DNA from: Saussurea involucrata
Taxonomy: Eukaryota; Streptophyta; Magnoliopsida; Asterales; Asteraceae
NCBI GenBank assembly: GCA_033807775.1
Contig: CM066317.1
Coordinates: forward strand, 39,683,870-39,747,869
Length of the DNA stretch: 64,000 bases
Direction of reading: 5' to 3'
Positions 53,178-63,611 of this stretch are shown one piece after another (the first letter of the stretch is position 1; every line of letters starts with the position of its first letter). The notes beneath the pieces are model-generated. The model worked only from the letters and a program-made list of their open reading frames with translations, had not been told where the DNA came from and did not search any database. Position numbers and translations under genes: made by a program.

Positions 53178-54383
53178 TGTTTGGGTAAAAAATCACACCG
53201 TCGACCGACAAAGGTAATACCCATTATTGCCATATCCCCGACACACGATAGTTGGTTATTAAAAGACATCTCGGGTCAGTAATCATATAATGATCACACG
53301 TCACGTGTCGCAAGTCACGCATCGCTAGTCTCACGACGTTAGTCTTACGTCACTAAGTATTATGTTACTAGTCCTACGCCACTAGTCTTATATCGCCGGT
53401 TACTTGTCGCCAGTTACGACTCGGTCTTACGTCGACAGTCTCCTGTCATCGGTCTTATATCGCTGTGGTCCTGCAAAAGCATCGTCCTGACATCCTGGTC
53501 CTGCGACTTGGTCTTACGACCTAATCCTTCGACATCATCCTGGTCTTACGACATTTTCATAAGACCATTCCTATACTAAGATAAGGTCTTACAAGACATT
53601 TACGATCATATACATGGTCTTATATTTCGGAGATGGTCGTATGCTCCATAAGACCGACGTCCAGAACTTAAGATGGTCTTACAATTATACTAACTATTAA
53701 TGGTCAACAGCCGTTTCTCTTGTTCATTAATGCAGGTCTATGGACATTCATGGCATAACGAAGAGTAACGGACGAGCTTCTAATGACATTAAAGACTCGA
53801 CATCGGTTACAAAACCAAACATTTAAAGCATATTTAATGCCCGACATCGGTTACAAGACCAACCATTAAAGCTCATTTATTACCAACGGAAGCTATATAA
53901 AGGCCCCCGGTGATCAATTTAGGGGACATCAGTCTACATTCATCTGAACATTCAAACTCTACATTTCTTTCAAGGCATTCGAACATACCTCGCTTTTGTA
54001 AAGTGTCGCACGACGGCAGTTCAAACCACCCGACGACGGCAGTTTAAACCGCGCGACAAGCATACTTTTTCGCACGATTTACGCACGATACACGTCATTT
54101 GCACACGACTAAGTTTACTTTTTCTATAATTGTAACTTATTGTACACAAAATACTTGTTTCCAAAGGACTGTCGCCCCTGATTGGCGACCATAGTGCACT
54201 GTCGACTCTCACAAAGTCGACCGCGGTTTTTCCCTCGTTTTAGGGTTTTCCGCGTCACCAAATCTCTTGTCTCTTTTACTGTTTCCTCGCAATTACGTTG
54301 TTTGGCTTGAGATACGTTTCTTTAGTTGTTAAATGTCCACATCGACCTTAAGTTGTACTTTTGTGCAATTTTTGGCATTAACA
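53178..54383 (+). repeat. Tat F 3' LTR, expanded (1,206 bp)
   Basis: TGTTTGGGT...GGCATTAACA. It is about 400 bp longer than its relatives, apparently through GTCTTACG/CGTCAC-type short repeats at 53290-53640. Confidence 0.85.
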
Positions 54384-55400
54384 ATAAACTACACGTCAAA
54401 TATCGAACGTCCGGTTCGATAAGAAAAAGAACAATCTTGTGTCTAAATTTCCTCAATATCCTAAGATCTCTTCCTACGGATTCAAGGGAACATCGAAAGA
54501 TTTGGTCAAAGCTCTCAGGAATATCCAGTCGTCGATACGATGGCCTAAGAAAAGCGATAAAGATAACGACAAGAAGGATAAGACCATGTGGTGCGACTTC
54601 CACAGTGACCACGGTTATACGACAGATAATTGCCTTGCATTACAGAAGGAGTTGGTCTGTCTTGTTCCCAAGGGTCATCTCCAAGGTTTGATTGATAAAG
54701 AAACAACGCCAGTTGACAACGTAAGACCAGCATCCCCTGTTCATGCAAAGGTCGTCAATTGCGTGACAGGCGGGTCAGACGTATGTGGTTTAACATATTC
54801 GGCAGCAAAACGGCACGCCAGTCAGACGTCGGGTGAACATCCCATTCCTCGGTCGTCACGACCGAAGCAAGAGTTGGAACTGGAGGCGACGCCCATAACG
54901 TTCGACCAGGACGACCTCCAGGACAGCTAGCAAAAACATCACGACGGATTGATTATCCAGCTTACTATTGGCAATTGCTCGACCAAAAGAGTCTTGGTCG
55001 ACGGAGGTAGTTCGGCTAACATCATTTTCCTGGACACGATCAAGGCAATGGGCATCGATAAGTCAGAGATCACTCGTCGTTCGACAAATCTGATAGGATT
55101 CAACGGAGATTCAACCAGCACTCTGGGAGAAATCATCCTCCCAGTATACGCAAAAGGAATAAAAAAAATGAAGTTTAACGTTATCGATTGTTCGTCAGCC
55201 TACAACGTTATTCTCGGTCGACCATCGATCTAGGACATAAAAGCGGTCCCCTAGACCGACCATTAGACTATCAAATTCCCAACGCCGTGGGGAGTACAAG
55301 AGATCAAAAGTGAACAAAATACCGCTCGTGATTGCTAAAACGCGACACTAAAACCTCAGAAGAAAGGCATCTAGCAATTACAGGTCCAGGATGTCCCTGA
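54384..55400 (+). pseudogene. gag: Tat G gag C-terminus and protease
   Basis: FPQYPKISSYGFKGTSKDLV parallels SQYPKISSYEFKGSTKDLV in D. WCDFHSDHGYTTDNC is knuckle-like. The protease region is KRVLVDGGSSANIIFLDTIKAMG near 54985, then SSAYNVILGRPSI. Stops are at 54928-54930 and 55231-55233, with more after that. Confidence 0.85.
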
Positions 55401-56520
55401 ATTCTCCGATGATTATCGTCTCGAAGAAATCATATTGGACGAGGACAAGCCTGATCAATTCGTTTTTGTGGGGGGCATCTCTAAATCCTGTCATAAAGAA
55501 AGAACTAATTTCCTTTCTATAGGAACACGCTGATTGTTTCGCTTGGATGCACGAAGACATGGTCGGCATAGACCCCGACGTCATCTCCCATAAGTTGAAC
55601 GTTGATCCGTCGTTCAAACCTATAAAGCAAAAACACCGCAAGTTTGCTCCTGAACAGAACAAAGTAATCAACGACGAGGTCGATAACTTGCTTAAGACTG
55701 GAAAGATCAGAGAAGTAAAATACCTCGACTGGTTAGCCAACGTCGTAGTCGTACAGAAGAAAAACGGTAAGTGGCGAGTGTGTATCGACTTCACGGACCT
55801 CAACAAGGCCTGTCCCAAAGATCCATTCCCACTACCCCCACATCGATGCTATGGTCGATGCAACTGCAGGACATGAACTCTTAATGTTCATGGATGCTTA
55901 CTTCGGAAACCATCATATATTGATGCACAACGACGACCAGGAGAAAACTGCTTTTATGACAGATAAAAGCATCTACCGCTACAAAGTCATGCCTTTCAGC
56001 TTGAAAAACGCAAGATCGACCTACTAGAGATTGGTTAACAAGATGTTTAAGGAACAGCTTCGCAACACAATGGAAGATTACATCGATGACATGCTTGTCA
56101 AGTCTAAACAGGCAACCAACCATGTCGATCACCTGAGGAAATCCTTCAACATCCTTTGACAATATCAGATGAAGCTGAATCCCACGAAATGTTCCTTTGG
56201 AGTTAGCGCCGGGAAATTTCTAGGATACATGGTCACACGATGAGGAATAGAGGCGAATCCTGATCAAATCAAAGCCTTGATAAACATCAAGTCACCCAGA
56301 AACTTCAAGGAGGTCCAACGACTCACAGGACGTGTGGCAGCACTGAATCGGTTTATATCCCGATCGTCTGATAAATGTCATTTGTTTTACAACGTCTTGA
56401 GAAAGAACAAAGGTTTTGACTGGACGAACGATCATGAGCAAGCGCTACAACAGTTAAAAGAATGTATGGCCGCTCCGCTCCTGCTGTCGAAACCGAAGGA
56501 CCATGAGGTCCTATAGCTAT
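55401..56520 (+). pseudogene. pol: Tat G reverse transcriptase
   Basis: The N-terminal part is open at 55547-55876 (KRKFAPEQ-like, WLANVVVVQKKNGKWRVCIDF, DLNKACPKDPFPLP). A frame change near 55840 follows, then GHELLMFMDAYFG and YIDDMLVKSK near 56081, with stops in between. FLGYMVTR and the LTGRVAALNRFISRSSDKC block close the domain. Confidence 0.85.
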
Positions 56521-57130
56521 ATCTCGTCGTAAGTCCTCACTCTGTAAGTGTCGTATTAACTAGAGAGGAGGACAAGCAACAACTGCCGACTTACTACGTT
56601 AGCAAGTCTTTGCTAGACGCCGAGACACGATACATGTCTATGAAGAAGTTACTTCTATCGCTAGTTACAGCCGCCAAGAAGTTACGACACTACTTCGAGT
56701 CTCATCCAATTACTGCCGTAACCAATTTTCCTCGCAAGTCAGTCTTGAGAAAGCCCGAGCTAACAGGCCGACTAGCGAAGTGGAGCATCTACCTCAGCAG
56801 CTACGACATCGATTTTACGCCTCGTACGGCATCTAAATCGCAACCCCTAGCTGACTTCGTCGCCGATTTCAGTCCTGAACTAGAAAAGAAGCGCAAAATG
56901 AAACCTATATTGTGGCAACTACAAACGACATGACCTAGGTACTCCACGTTGATGGTTCTTCAAACGCCAGAGGAGCAGGTCTTGGTGTCGTCTTAAAGTC
57001 CCCACAGGGGAGCAAGATGGTGTACTCCATACGATGTGATTTCAAAGCCACCAACAATGAAGCGGAGTACGAAGCCCTGACCGTGGCCATAAGCGTGGCT
57101 CATGACTTGGGGGAACTGGACTTCGCGTCA
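56521..57130 (+). pseudogene. pol: Tat G RNase H pair
   Basis: First RNase H: YYVSKSLLDAETRYMSMKKL, with SYDIDFTPRTASKSQPLADF after it. Second, archaeal-type RNase H: the HVDGSSNARGAGLGVVL and NNEAEYEAL blocks near 56945-57080, in shifted frames. A second RNase H is a known hallmark of the Tat lineage. Confidence 0.78.
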
Positions 57131-57859
57131 GAAGCGATTCCTAATTGGTCGTGAACCAATTTAACAGGGAATTCGCAGCAAAAGATTCCAAGATGACAAC
57201 CTATCTTAGGATAGCCAGAGAAAAATCAAAATTTTTCGATCCGTTCTCAATTGAACAAATCCCCAGGGATTAGAATACTCAAGCCGATGTGCTAGCAAAT
57301 CTTGGATCAACACTTAATAAGCCGTCGTTCGACGCCATCCCTAGGATCCACCTAGCAGTTCCGTCCATCGAGGACTCTGAAAAAATTCACGCTCTCGACG
57401 TGGAAAATGGTTGGTCGTACGACATCAAGAATTATCTTATGCACGACCTATTACCTGGAGATAAAATGAAAGCTCGAAAAATTCGATTTAAAGCTTCGAA
57501 ATATCTTATCATCGGTGACAGACTTTATCGACGATCATCGACAGGTCTAAACCTAAGATGCATCGATACTCCAGAACAGGTACAAAACATTCTGAAAGAA
57601 ATGCACGATAGCGAATGTGGCAACCATTCTGGTGGTCGCAGTCTTGCAAATCGTATATCTCGACAAGGCTACTATTGGCCAACCTTAAGACAAGATGTCA
57701 TCAGGTACGTCCAAAGTTGCGACACATGTCAACGATACTCAAGTATGATACACCAGCCTTCCGAACCTTTACATACGTCATTGGTTCCATGGCCCTTCAT
57801 GAGATGGGGAATGGACATCGTCGGTAAATTACCTCCTTCCCCAGGATAGAAGTCGCGGC
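57131..57859 (+). pseudogene. pol: Tat G integrase N-terminal half
   Basis: The open stretch 57289-57849 has the zinc region HDSECGNHSGGRSLANRI ... CDTCQRY and the first catalytic Asp in MRWGMDIVGKLPPSPG. TAG at 57847 and the H LTR1 end it, so the rest of the DDE core is missing. Confidence 0.85.
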
Positions 57860-58661
57860 TGTTAATGCCAAAAATCGTCCAGAAGGATAACTTAAGGTTG
57901 ATTGTGGAGCTTAACAACTAAAGAAAGGAATCTTACGACAAATCGTACGACAAGAATAAAAAATTGTAAAGAGACAAAGATTTTGATTACGCGGGAAAAA
58001 CCTCCACGAGGAAAAAAACACGCGGATGACTGTGGAATTCGTCGCTGCACTATGATCGCCAAACAGGGGCGATGTCCTTTGTATCAGGTGTCGAGGGTAC
58101 AATGATTACAATACAAATGACTTGAAATGTAAAAATAACAAGTGTATTGAATGTAAAACAAGTGTGTCGTGTGCTAAGACTGCTGGTCGAAAGTGTAAGT
58201 TGTGCGTCGATAGCGATCACTTGAGAGAAATTCCTTTGCTTCAGATATTCTTCAGTACGCGGTGTGCTTCTGGAATTCAATGGTGATAGATGATCCGCAA
58301 ATGATAGCTTTGCCCTCGTGTTTATAGTCTTTGAGTGCTTTAATTGATTCGTTGAATGATTCATGTAACTGTCGTAACGGTTTGCTGACTTAAATGCTCA
58401 TAACTTACCTCGTCGGTTATAGTCGTTGATCATAAATGAAGTTTGACCTGCATTGAATGATGAAAACATAACAGAAATGTCGCATGTTAGTCAGTCGAGG
58501 TCGTGTATTTCCATACGTCGGTCGAATGTCGAGAGGTACTTTCGACTATGGCTTTGGTCCAAGGACAAAGTGTTGATGATTTAACTTTGTTACAAGAGAA
58601 GTGTAATAAATGTCTTTAACGTCTTGGTCGTGGTCGAGGCTGGTAGATTTTTACCCGAACA
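57860..58661 (-). repeat. Tat H LTR1
   Basis: 802 bp, TGTTAATGCC...CCGAACA on the plus strand. The polypurine tract GTTTGCCCCCAAAATTTG (plus) follows on the right, so this is a 3' LTR of a minus element. Confidence 0.92.
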
Positions 58662-59332
58662 GTTTGCCCCCAAAATTTGAAAAAGTGGAGTGACAAATTC
58701 AAATTTTAAAAGTTTTTTAAATTTTGCCAGTGACACGTGTAAAAAATCCTTTCAGTTACCTTGGAATTGGATTGGTCCAATTCAAACCGAATGGGAAGTC
58801 GAAAAAGGGGATATAATCGTGACGTCACGCTGACGCATAATCGTGCAAAACAGCTGTATTCGCCAGGTGTCGACAATCGGTCGAGAATTCGAAAAGGGAG
58901 GGGCACGTGTCGACTATCGAGGGGTTCGACCTAACACGATCTTTAGCATAAATAGAGACATTCGACAGATCCTTTCCTTTTACGATTTCGGAGAGTTTTG
59001 AGAGCGAGATTCTTCTGGGATTCTTTGTTGCTCTATGCTCAATATTTTGCAATCTTGCAAGAATCTCTGTCTTACTTAGATTTTCGTGGCTTTTGAGCAC
59101 CTATATAAGGTATAATTTTGACGTCCTTTTAGAAGCCTAGGAAAATCTTTTACTCGTACTTTGGCTAAGACATTTATGCTTGAGTTTAGCATCGATTCAG
59201 CTAATGCCCCGATTCTGAAGACTTTGGCATTTTTTATTTTTAAGTTTATCTTGTGATGTTCCTCTTTTATATGTTCTCAGGAGAATCGTAGATAAAGGTG
59301 TCAACCATCTCTACTTAAGAGAGTGGCATAAC
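58662..59332 (+). promoter_or_regulatory. Antisense promoter region and leader intron, Tat H internal 1
   Basis: ACACGTGT is near 58734, TGACGTCA at 58820 and GCATAAATAGA at 58946. The leader exon ends CTATATAAG before GTATAAT at 59110, and the acceptor TTCTCAG ends at 59280. This gives a possible 171-nt leader intron. The same layout occurs in internal 2 and, mirrored, in D. Confidence 0.55.
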
Positions 59333-60069
59333 TTGAGTTGGCCTGCAAGGGTAAAGAGGCGAAAAAACCCTGATCGCTGCATTGGGGTTTTACCAAAGTC
59401 GAGGATGATGATGATGATAATTTCAAGGGAGATGTCTTCGAAGGTTGGTAACTCTTTGAGAGTTATTGTGTCTGAGAAGGTAAAGGCAACGATCGCGATT
59501 GATGTGACATCGGTGGATCTTGCGCAACTGGAGACGATGTCCCCCTTAGCCACGTCGACCCCTTCGTCAGCCGACAAGGGCAAGGTTGTTAAGACGGGAG
59601 AGGGTGAGAAGGAAGTCTCGATGGTCAACTTTACGTTGCCGTTGGACCCCTTAGTTGACAATGTACTTGTCGGGACGAAATTGTTCCCGTATCTGGGAAA
59701 ATATCAGCTCCTATCTTTCGAAGAGCGTTTTTGAGGGATCTCCATCGAGGAGACGAGATCACATATAGCCGGACTGGCGTTCCTAATAAGTTTCTGTTTT
59801 AAAACTTACGTTTCGACGTTTTTCATCGAGCGTTTGTTAATATATTTCTTTGTATTTTACAGATATTCCAATCTTCTTTTGTGAAGATAGAGAAGATGTT
59901 GGACTGGGAGTTGACTGTCGAGAGCTACGAAAAATATCGTATTCCTTCCTCCAACCTTAACATTAATCTTAAGAGCCGCATTCTAAAGATACTGCGGATT
60001 CATCTCCGCAACATGTCGCGGCGCACGATGTTGGGAAATAATTCCCATACTCGTTTGATCCTTGCATAA
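59333..60069 (+). pseudogene. Antisense gene of Tat H internal 1
   Basis: It shares VNFTLPLDPLVDNVLVGTKLFPYLGKY with the D antisense gene. A TGA at 59732 stands where copy 2 has CGA. The intron donor seen in copy 2 as CTGGTAAG reads CTAATAAG here, so splicing is probably lost. The second exon (KIEKMLDWELTVESYEKY) is still open to 60069. It lacks the PF04195-type first exon of D. Confidence 0.7.
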
Positions 60070-60694
60070 GTTCTTCAGCGCGCTTCACGGTTGATGAGGA
60101 TTCCAAGGTCGAGACTTCGGGCAAAGATGTGACCGACACTCATCTTCATATTTGGGATAGATTTACGATTTATGGACTTTGTTTTTTGTGCTCGACTGTT
60201 GGCGATCGAGTTATCTAATGTAATAGTTGTTTTGATGAATGGAATCTTTATCTCGCATACCTCCCTGTTTTACATGCCTTATAAGTAATCATAAGTGTTT
60301 AATTGCGAATTTCAATCGTAGAAGAAAACATGCGACTTACGCATTCACTGCAATACAATGAGCAAGACATGTATCATACATTTGAATCATATTAACAATC
60401 ATATGCGATTGACGTGTTCATCCAGATCATACAAATTTCCCTAGGTCTTAAGAACTTAGATCGAATGAATGTTAAACCCTACGATCGTATAACCAGATCG
60501 TACGACGCTCGTGAATCGTGCGTCCCTGCGACAGAGCGAGTCATAGACTTGAACATTTGTATCATGCGACGAGATTTAAAGTCGTATAGAAGACTTAATA
60601 ACTAATATCGTGCGATCCTGCATTCAAACGATGTCAGAGGTTGGTCGTTGGCTAATCAACGACCCTCCGATGCTTAAGTTAGTAATCGTCGCGA
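60070..60694 (-). other. Tat H internal 1 spacer
   Basis: No gene is supported. The part up to 60468 is repeated in internal 2. The inverted repeat block GGTCGTTGGCTAATCAACGACC near 60640 matches the post-pol spacer of D in mirror orientation. Confidence 0.55.
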
Positions 60695-60916
60695 TGAGAA
60701 AATCATATGAAAGAGAAAAAAGACTTAGAAAAAATACCTTTTCAAATGTGTAGCATTCCAGCTACGTGGGACGTCTTGGTTGTCGAGGGTTTGGAGCCGA
60801 TAGGCACCTTTACCAACGACTTCTGAGATACGATAAGGACCTTCCCACTTGGTGGAAAGTTTACCTGCATTGAGCTCTTGAGTGTTTTGGAATACTCGAC
60901 GGTGTTTGTCAAAGAC
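60695..60916 (-). pseudogene. Tat H integrase C-terminal remnant
   Basis: The minus strand reads LNAGKLSTKWEGPYRISEVVGKG and AYRLQTLDNQDVPRSWNATHLKR, the usual end of Tat integrase. Upstream pol is absent; the leader follows directly at 60917. Confidence 0.8.
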
Positions 60917-60969
60917 TGTTAGTAGGACACACGTTTGTCAAAGATTTTCTCTAGGATAGAAGCCGCGGC
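60917..60969 (-). other. Tat H leader with altered primer-site region
   Basis: The leader part (GAGAAAATCTTTGACAAACG on the minus strand) matches E. Where E has TTTGGCGCCCACCGTGGGGC beside the LTR, H has GCCGCGGCTTCTATC. No TGG-type primer site is visible. TCTTTGACAAAC occurs both here and at the integrase remnant, flanking the gag-pol deletion. Confidence 0.7.
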
Positions 60970-61770
60970 TGTTAATGCCAAAAATCGTCCAGAAGGATAA
61001 CTTAAGGTTGATTGTGGAGCTTAACAACTAAAGAAAGGAATCTTACGACAAATCGTACGACAAGAATAAAAAATTGTAAAGAGACAAAGATTTTGATGAC
61101 GCGGGAAAAACCTCCACAAGGAAAAAACCCGCGGACGACTGTGGAAGTCGTCGATGCACTATGGTCGCCAAACAGGGGCGATGTCCTTTGTATCAGGTGG
61201 TGAGGGTACGATGATTACAATACAAATGACTTGAAATGTAAAAATAACAAGTGTATTGAATGTAAAACAAGTGTGTCGTGTGCTAAGACTGTTGGTCGAG
61301 AGTGTAAGTCGTGCGTCGAGACCGATCACTTGAGAGAAATTCCTTTGCTTCAGATGTTCTTCAGTACGCGGTGTGCTTCTGGAATTCAATGGTGATAGAT
61401 GATCCGCAAATGATAGCTTTGCCCTCGTGTTTATAGTCTTCGAGTGCCTTAATTGATTCGTTGAATGATTCATGTAACTGTCGTAACGGTTTGCTGACTT
61501 AAATGCTCATAACTTACCTCATCGGTTATAGCCGTTGATCATAAATGAAGTTTGACCTGCATTGAATGATGAAAACATAACAGAAATGTCGCATGTTAGT
61601 CAGTCGAGGTCGTGTATTTCCATACGTCGGTCGAATGTCGAGAGGTACTTTCGACTACGGCTTTGGTCCAAGGACAAAGTGTTGATGATTTAACTTTGTT
61701 ACAAGAGAAGTGTAATAAATGTCTTTAACGTCTTGGTCGTGGTCGAGGCTGGTATATTTTTACCCGAAAA
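60970..61770 (-). repeat. Tat H LTR2 (shared)
   Basis: It is nearly identical to LTR1. The outer end reads GAAAA where LTR1 has GAACA, so the terminal CA is lost. It serves as 5' LTR of internal 1 and 3' LTR of internal 2. Confidence 0.92.
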
Positions 61771-62388
61771 GTTTGCCCCCAAAATTTGAAAAAGTGGAGT
61801 GACAAATTCAAATTTTAAAAGTTTTTTAAATTTTGCCAGTGACACGTGTAAAAAATCCTTTCAGTTACCTTGGAATTGGATTGGTCCAATTCAAACCGAA
61901 TGGGAAGTCGAAAAAGGGATATAATCGTGACGTCACGCTGACGCATAATCGTGCAAAACAGCTGTATTCGCCAGTTGTCGACAATCGGTAGAGAATTCGA
62001 AAAGGGAGGGGCACGTGTCGACTATCGAGGGGTTCGACCTGACACGATCTTTAGCATAAATAGAGACCTTCGACAGATCCTTTCCTTTTACGATTTTGGA
62101 GAGTTTTGAGAGCGAGATTCTTCTAGGATCCTTTGTTGCTCTATGCTCAATATTTTGCAATCTTGCAAGAATCTCTGTCTTACTTAGATTTTCGTGGATT
62201 TTGAGCACCTATATAAGGTATAATTTTGACGTCCTTTTAGAAGCCTAGGAAAATCTTTTACTCGTCCTTTGGCTAAGACATTTATGCTTGAGTTTAGCAT
62301 CGATTCAGCTAATGCCCCGATTCTGAAGACTTTGGCCTTTTTTATTTTTAAGTTTATCTTGTGATGTTACTCTTTTATATGTTCTCAG
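61771..62388 (+). promoter_or_regulatory. Antisense promoter region and leader intron, Tat H internal 2
   Basis: TGACGTCA is at 61928, GCATAAATAGA at 62054, and the leader-intron acceptor CTCAG ends at 62388. Spacing is the same as in internal 1. Confidence 0.55.
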
Positions 62389-63177
62389 GAGAATCGTAGA
62401 TAAAGGTGTCAACCATCTCTACTTAAGAGAGTGGCATAACTTGAGTTGGCCTGCAAGGGTAAAGAGGCGAAAAAACCCTGATCGCTGCGTTGGGGTTTTA
62501 CCAAAGTCGAGGATGACGATGATGATAATTTCAAGGGAGATGTCTTCGAAGGTTGGTAACTCATTGAGAGTTATTGTGTCTGAGAAGGTGAAGGCAACGA
62601 TCACGATTGATGTGACATCGGTGGATCTTGCGCAACTGGCGACGATGTCCCCCTTAGCCACGTCGACCCCTTCGTCAGCCGACAAGGGCAAGGGTGTTAA
62701 GACGGGAGAGGGTGAGAAGGAAGTCCCGATGGTCAACTTTACGTTTCCGTTGGACCCCTTAGTTGACAATGTCCTTGTCGGGAAGAAATTGTTCCCGTAT
62801 CTGGGAAAATATCAGCTTCTATCTTTCGAAGAGCGTTTTCGAGGGATCTCCGTCGAGGAGACGAGATCACATATAGCCGGACTGGCGTTCCTGGTAAGTT
62901 TCTGTTTTAAAACTTACGTTTCGACGTTTTTCATCGAGCGTTTGTTAATATATTTCTTTGTATTTTACAGATATTCCAATCTTCTTTTGCGAAGATAGAG
63001 AAGATGTTGGACTGGGAGTCGACCGTCGAGAGCTACGAAAAATATCGTATTCCTTCCTCCAACCTTAACATTAATCTTAAGAGCCGCATTCTAAAGATAT
63101 TGTGGATTCACCTTCGCAACATGTCGCGGCGCACGATGTTGGGAAATAATTCCCATACTCGTTTGATCCTTGCATAA
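62389..63177 (+). CDS. Antisense spliced gene of Tat H internal 2 (open copy)
   Basis: From the acceptor the frame is open to CTG at 62893. A 77-nt intron (62894-62970, GTAAGT...TTTTACAG) leads in phase to a second exon ending TAA at 63175. Joined, it encodes WPARVKRRKNPDR, then VNFTFPLDPLVDNVLVGKKLFPYLGKY, IAGLAFL and IFQSSFAKIEKMLDWES. The middle matches the D antisense gene (NFTLPSDF ... LFPHLGKYLLPSFRERF). ATG use is unclear; the first in-frame ATGs are near 62511. This is the best preserved copy of this gene in H. Function is unknown. Confidence 0.6.
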
Positions 63178-63611
63178 GTTCTTCAGCGCGCTTCACGGTT
63201 GATGAGGATTCCAAGGTCGAGACTTCGGGCAAAGATGTGACCGACACTCATCTTCATATTTGGGATAGATTTACGATTTATGGACTTTCTTTTTTGTGCT
63301 CGACTGTTGGCGATCGAGTTATCTAATGTAATAGTTGTTTTGATGAATGGAATCTTTATCTCGCATACCTCCCTGTTTTACATGCCTTATAAGTAATCAT
63401 AAGTGTTTAATTGCGAATTTCAATCGTAGAAGAAAACATGCGACTTACGCATTCACTGCAATACAATGATCAAGACATGTATCATACATTTGAATCATAT
63501 TAACAATCATATGCGATTGACGTGTTCATCCAGATCATACAAATTTCCCTAGGTCTTAAGAAATTAGATCGAATGATTACTGACTTAAGCATCAGAGGGT
63601 TGTTGGTCTTT
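63178..63611 (-). other. Tat H internal 2 end and junction
   Basis: It is homologous to 60070-60468 up to 63576. Then GACTTAAGCATCAGAGGG (63581-63598) appears in the opposite orientation to internal 1, marking a rearranged junction before the next LTR. There is no gene. Confidence 0.6.

Larger units (their letters stand above)
51442..54383 (+). mobile_element. Tat element F, 3' end with tandem repeats
   Basis: What remains is the region between pol and the 3' LTR, a polypurine tract and a long 3' LTR. The right end abuts G's gag with no primer site, so this is a 3' LTR inserted in G, or a rearranged junction. The left part is cut by E. Confidence 0.75.
54384..57859 (+). mobile_element. Tat element G, gag to integrase, heavily mutated
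   Basis: This is the outermost element of the nest seen here. It starts mid-gag at the F LTR and ends mid-integrase at H LTR1. It has the Tat order gag-PR-RT-RH-second RH-IN, with many stops and frame changes. Confidence 0.85.
57860..63576 (-). mobile_element. Tat H: LTR-sharing tandem array of a pol-deleted element (minus strand)
   Basis: The order is LTR1 - internal 1 - LTR2 - internal 2 (truncated). Internal 1, read leftwards from LTR2, has a leader, the integrase tail, the antisense gene and a polypurine tract. gag and nearly all pol are absent. Internal 2 repeats the polypurine tract and antisense gene almost unchanged and stops at 63576. The 17-bp block before each LTR (57843 and 60953) also repeats. 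Confidence 0.85.

Noticed and set aside
57902..58105. ORFs of 60-70 codons in the H LTRs, repeated at 61012
   Set aside because: They are LTR copies with no domain, lying across the LTR end regions.
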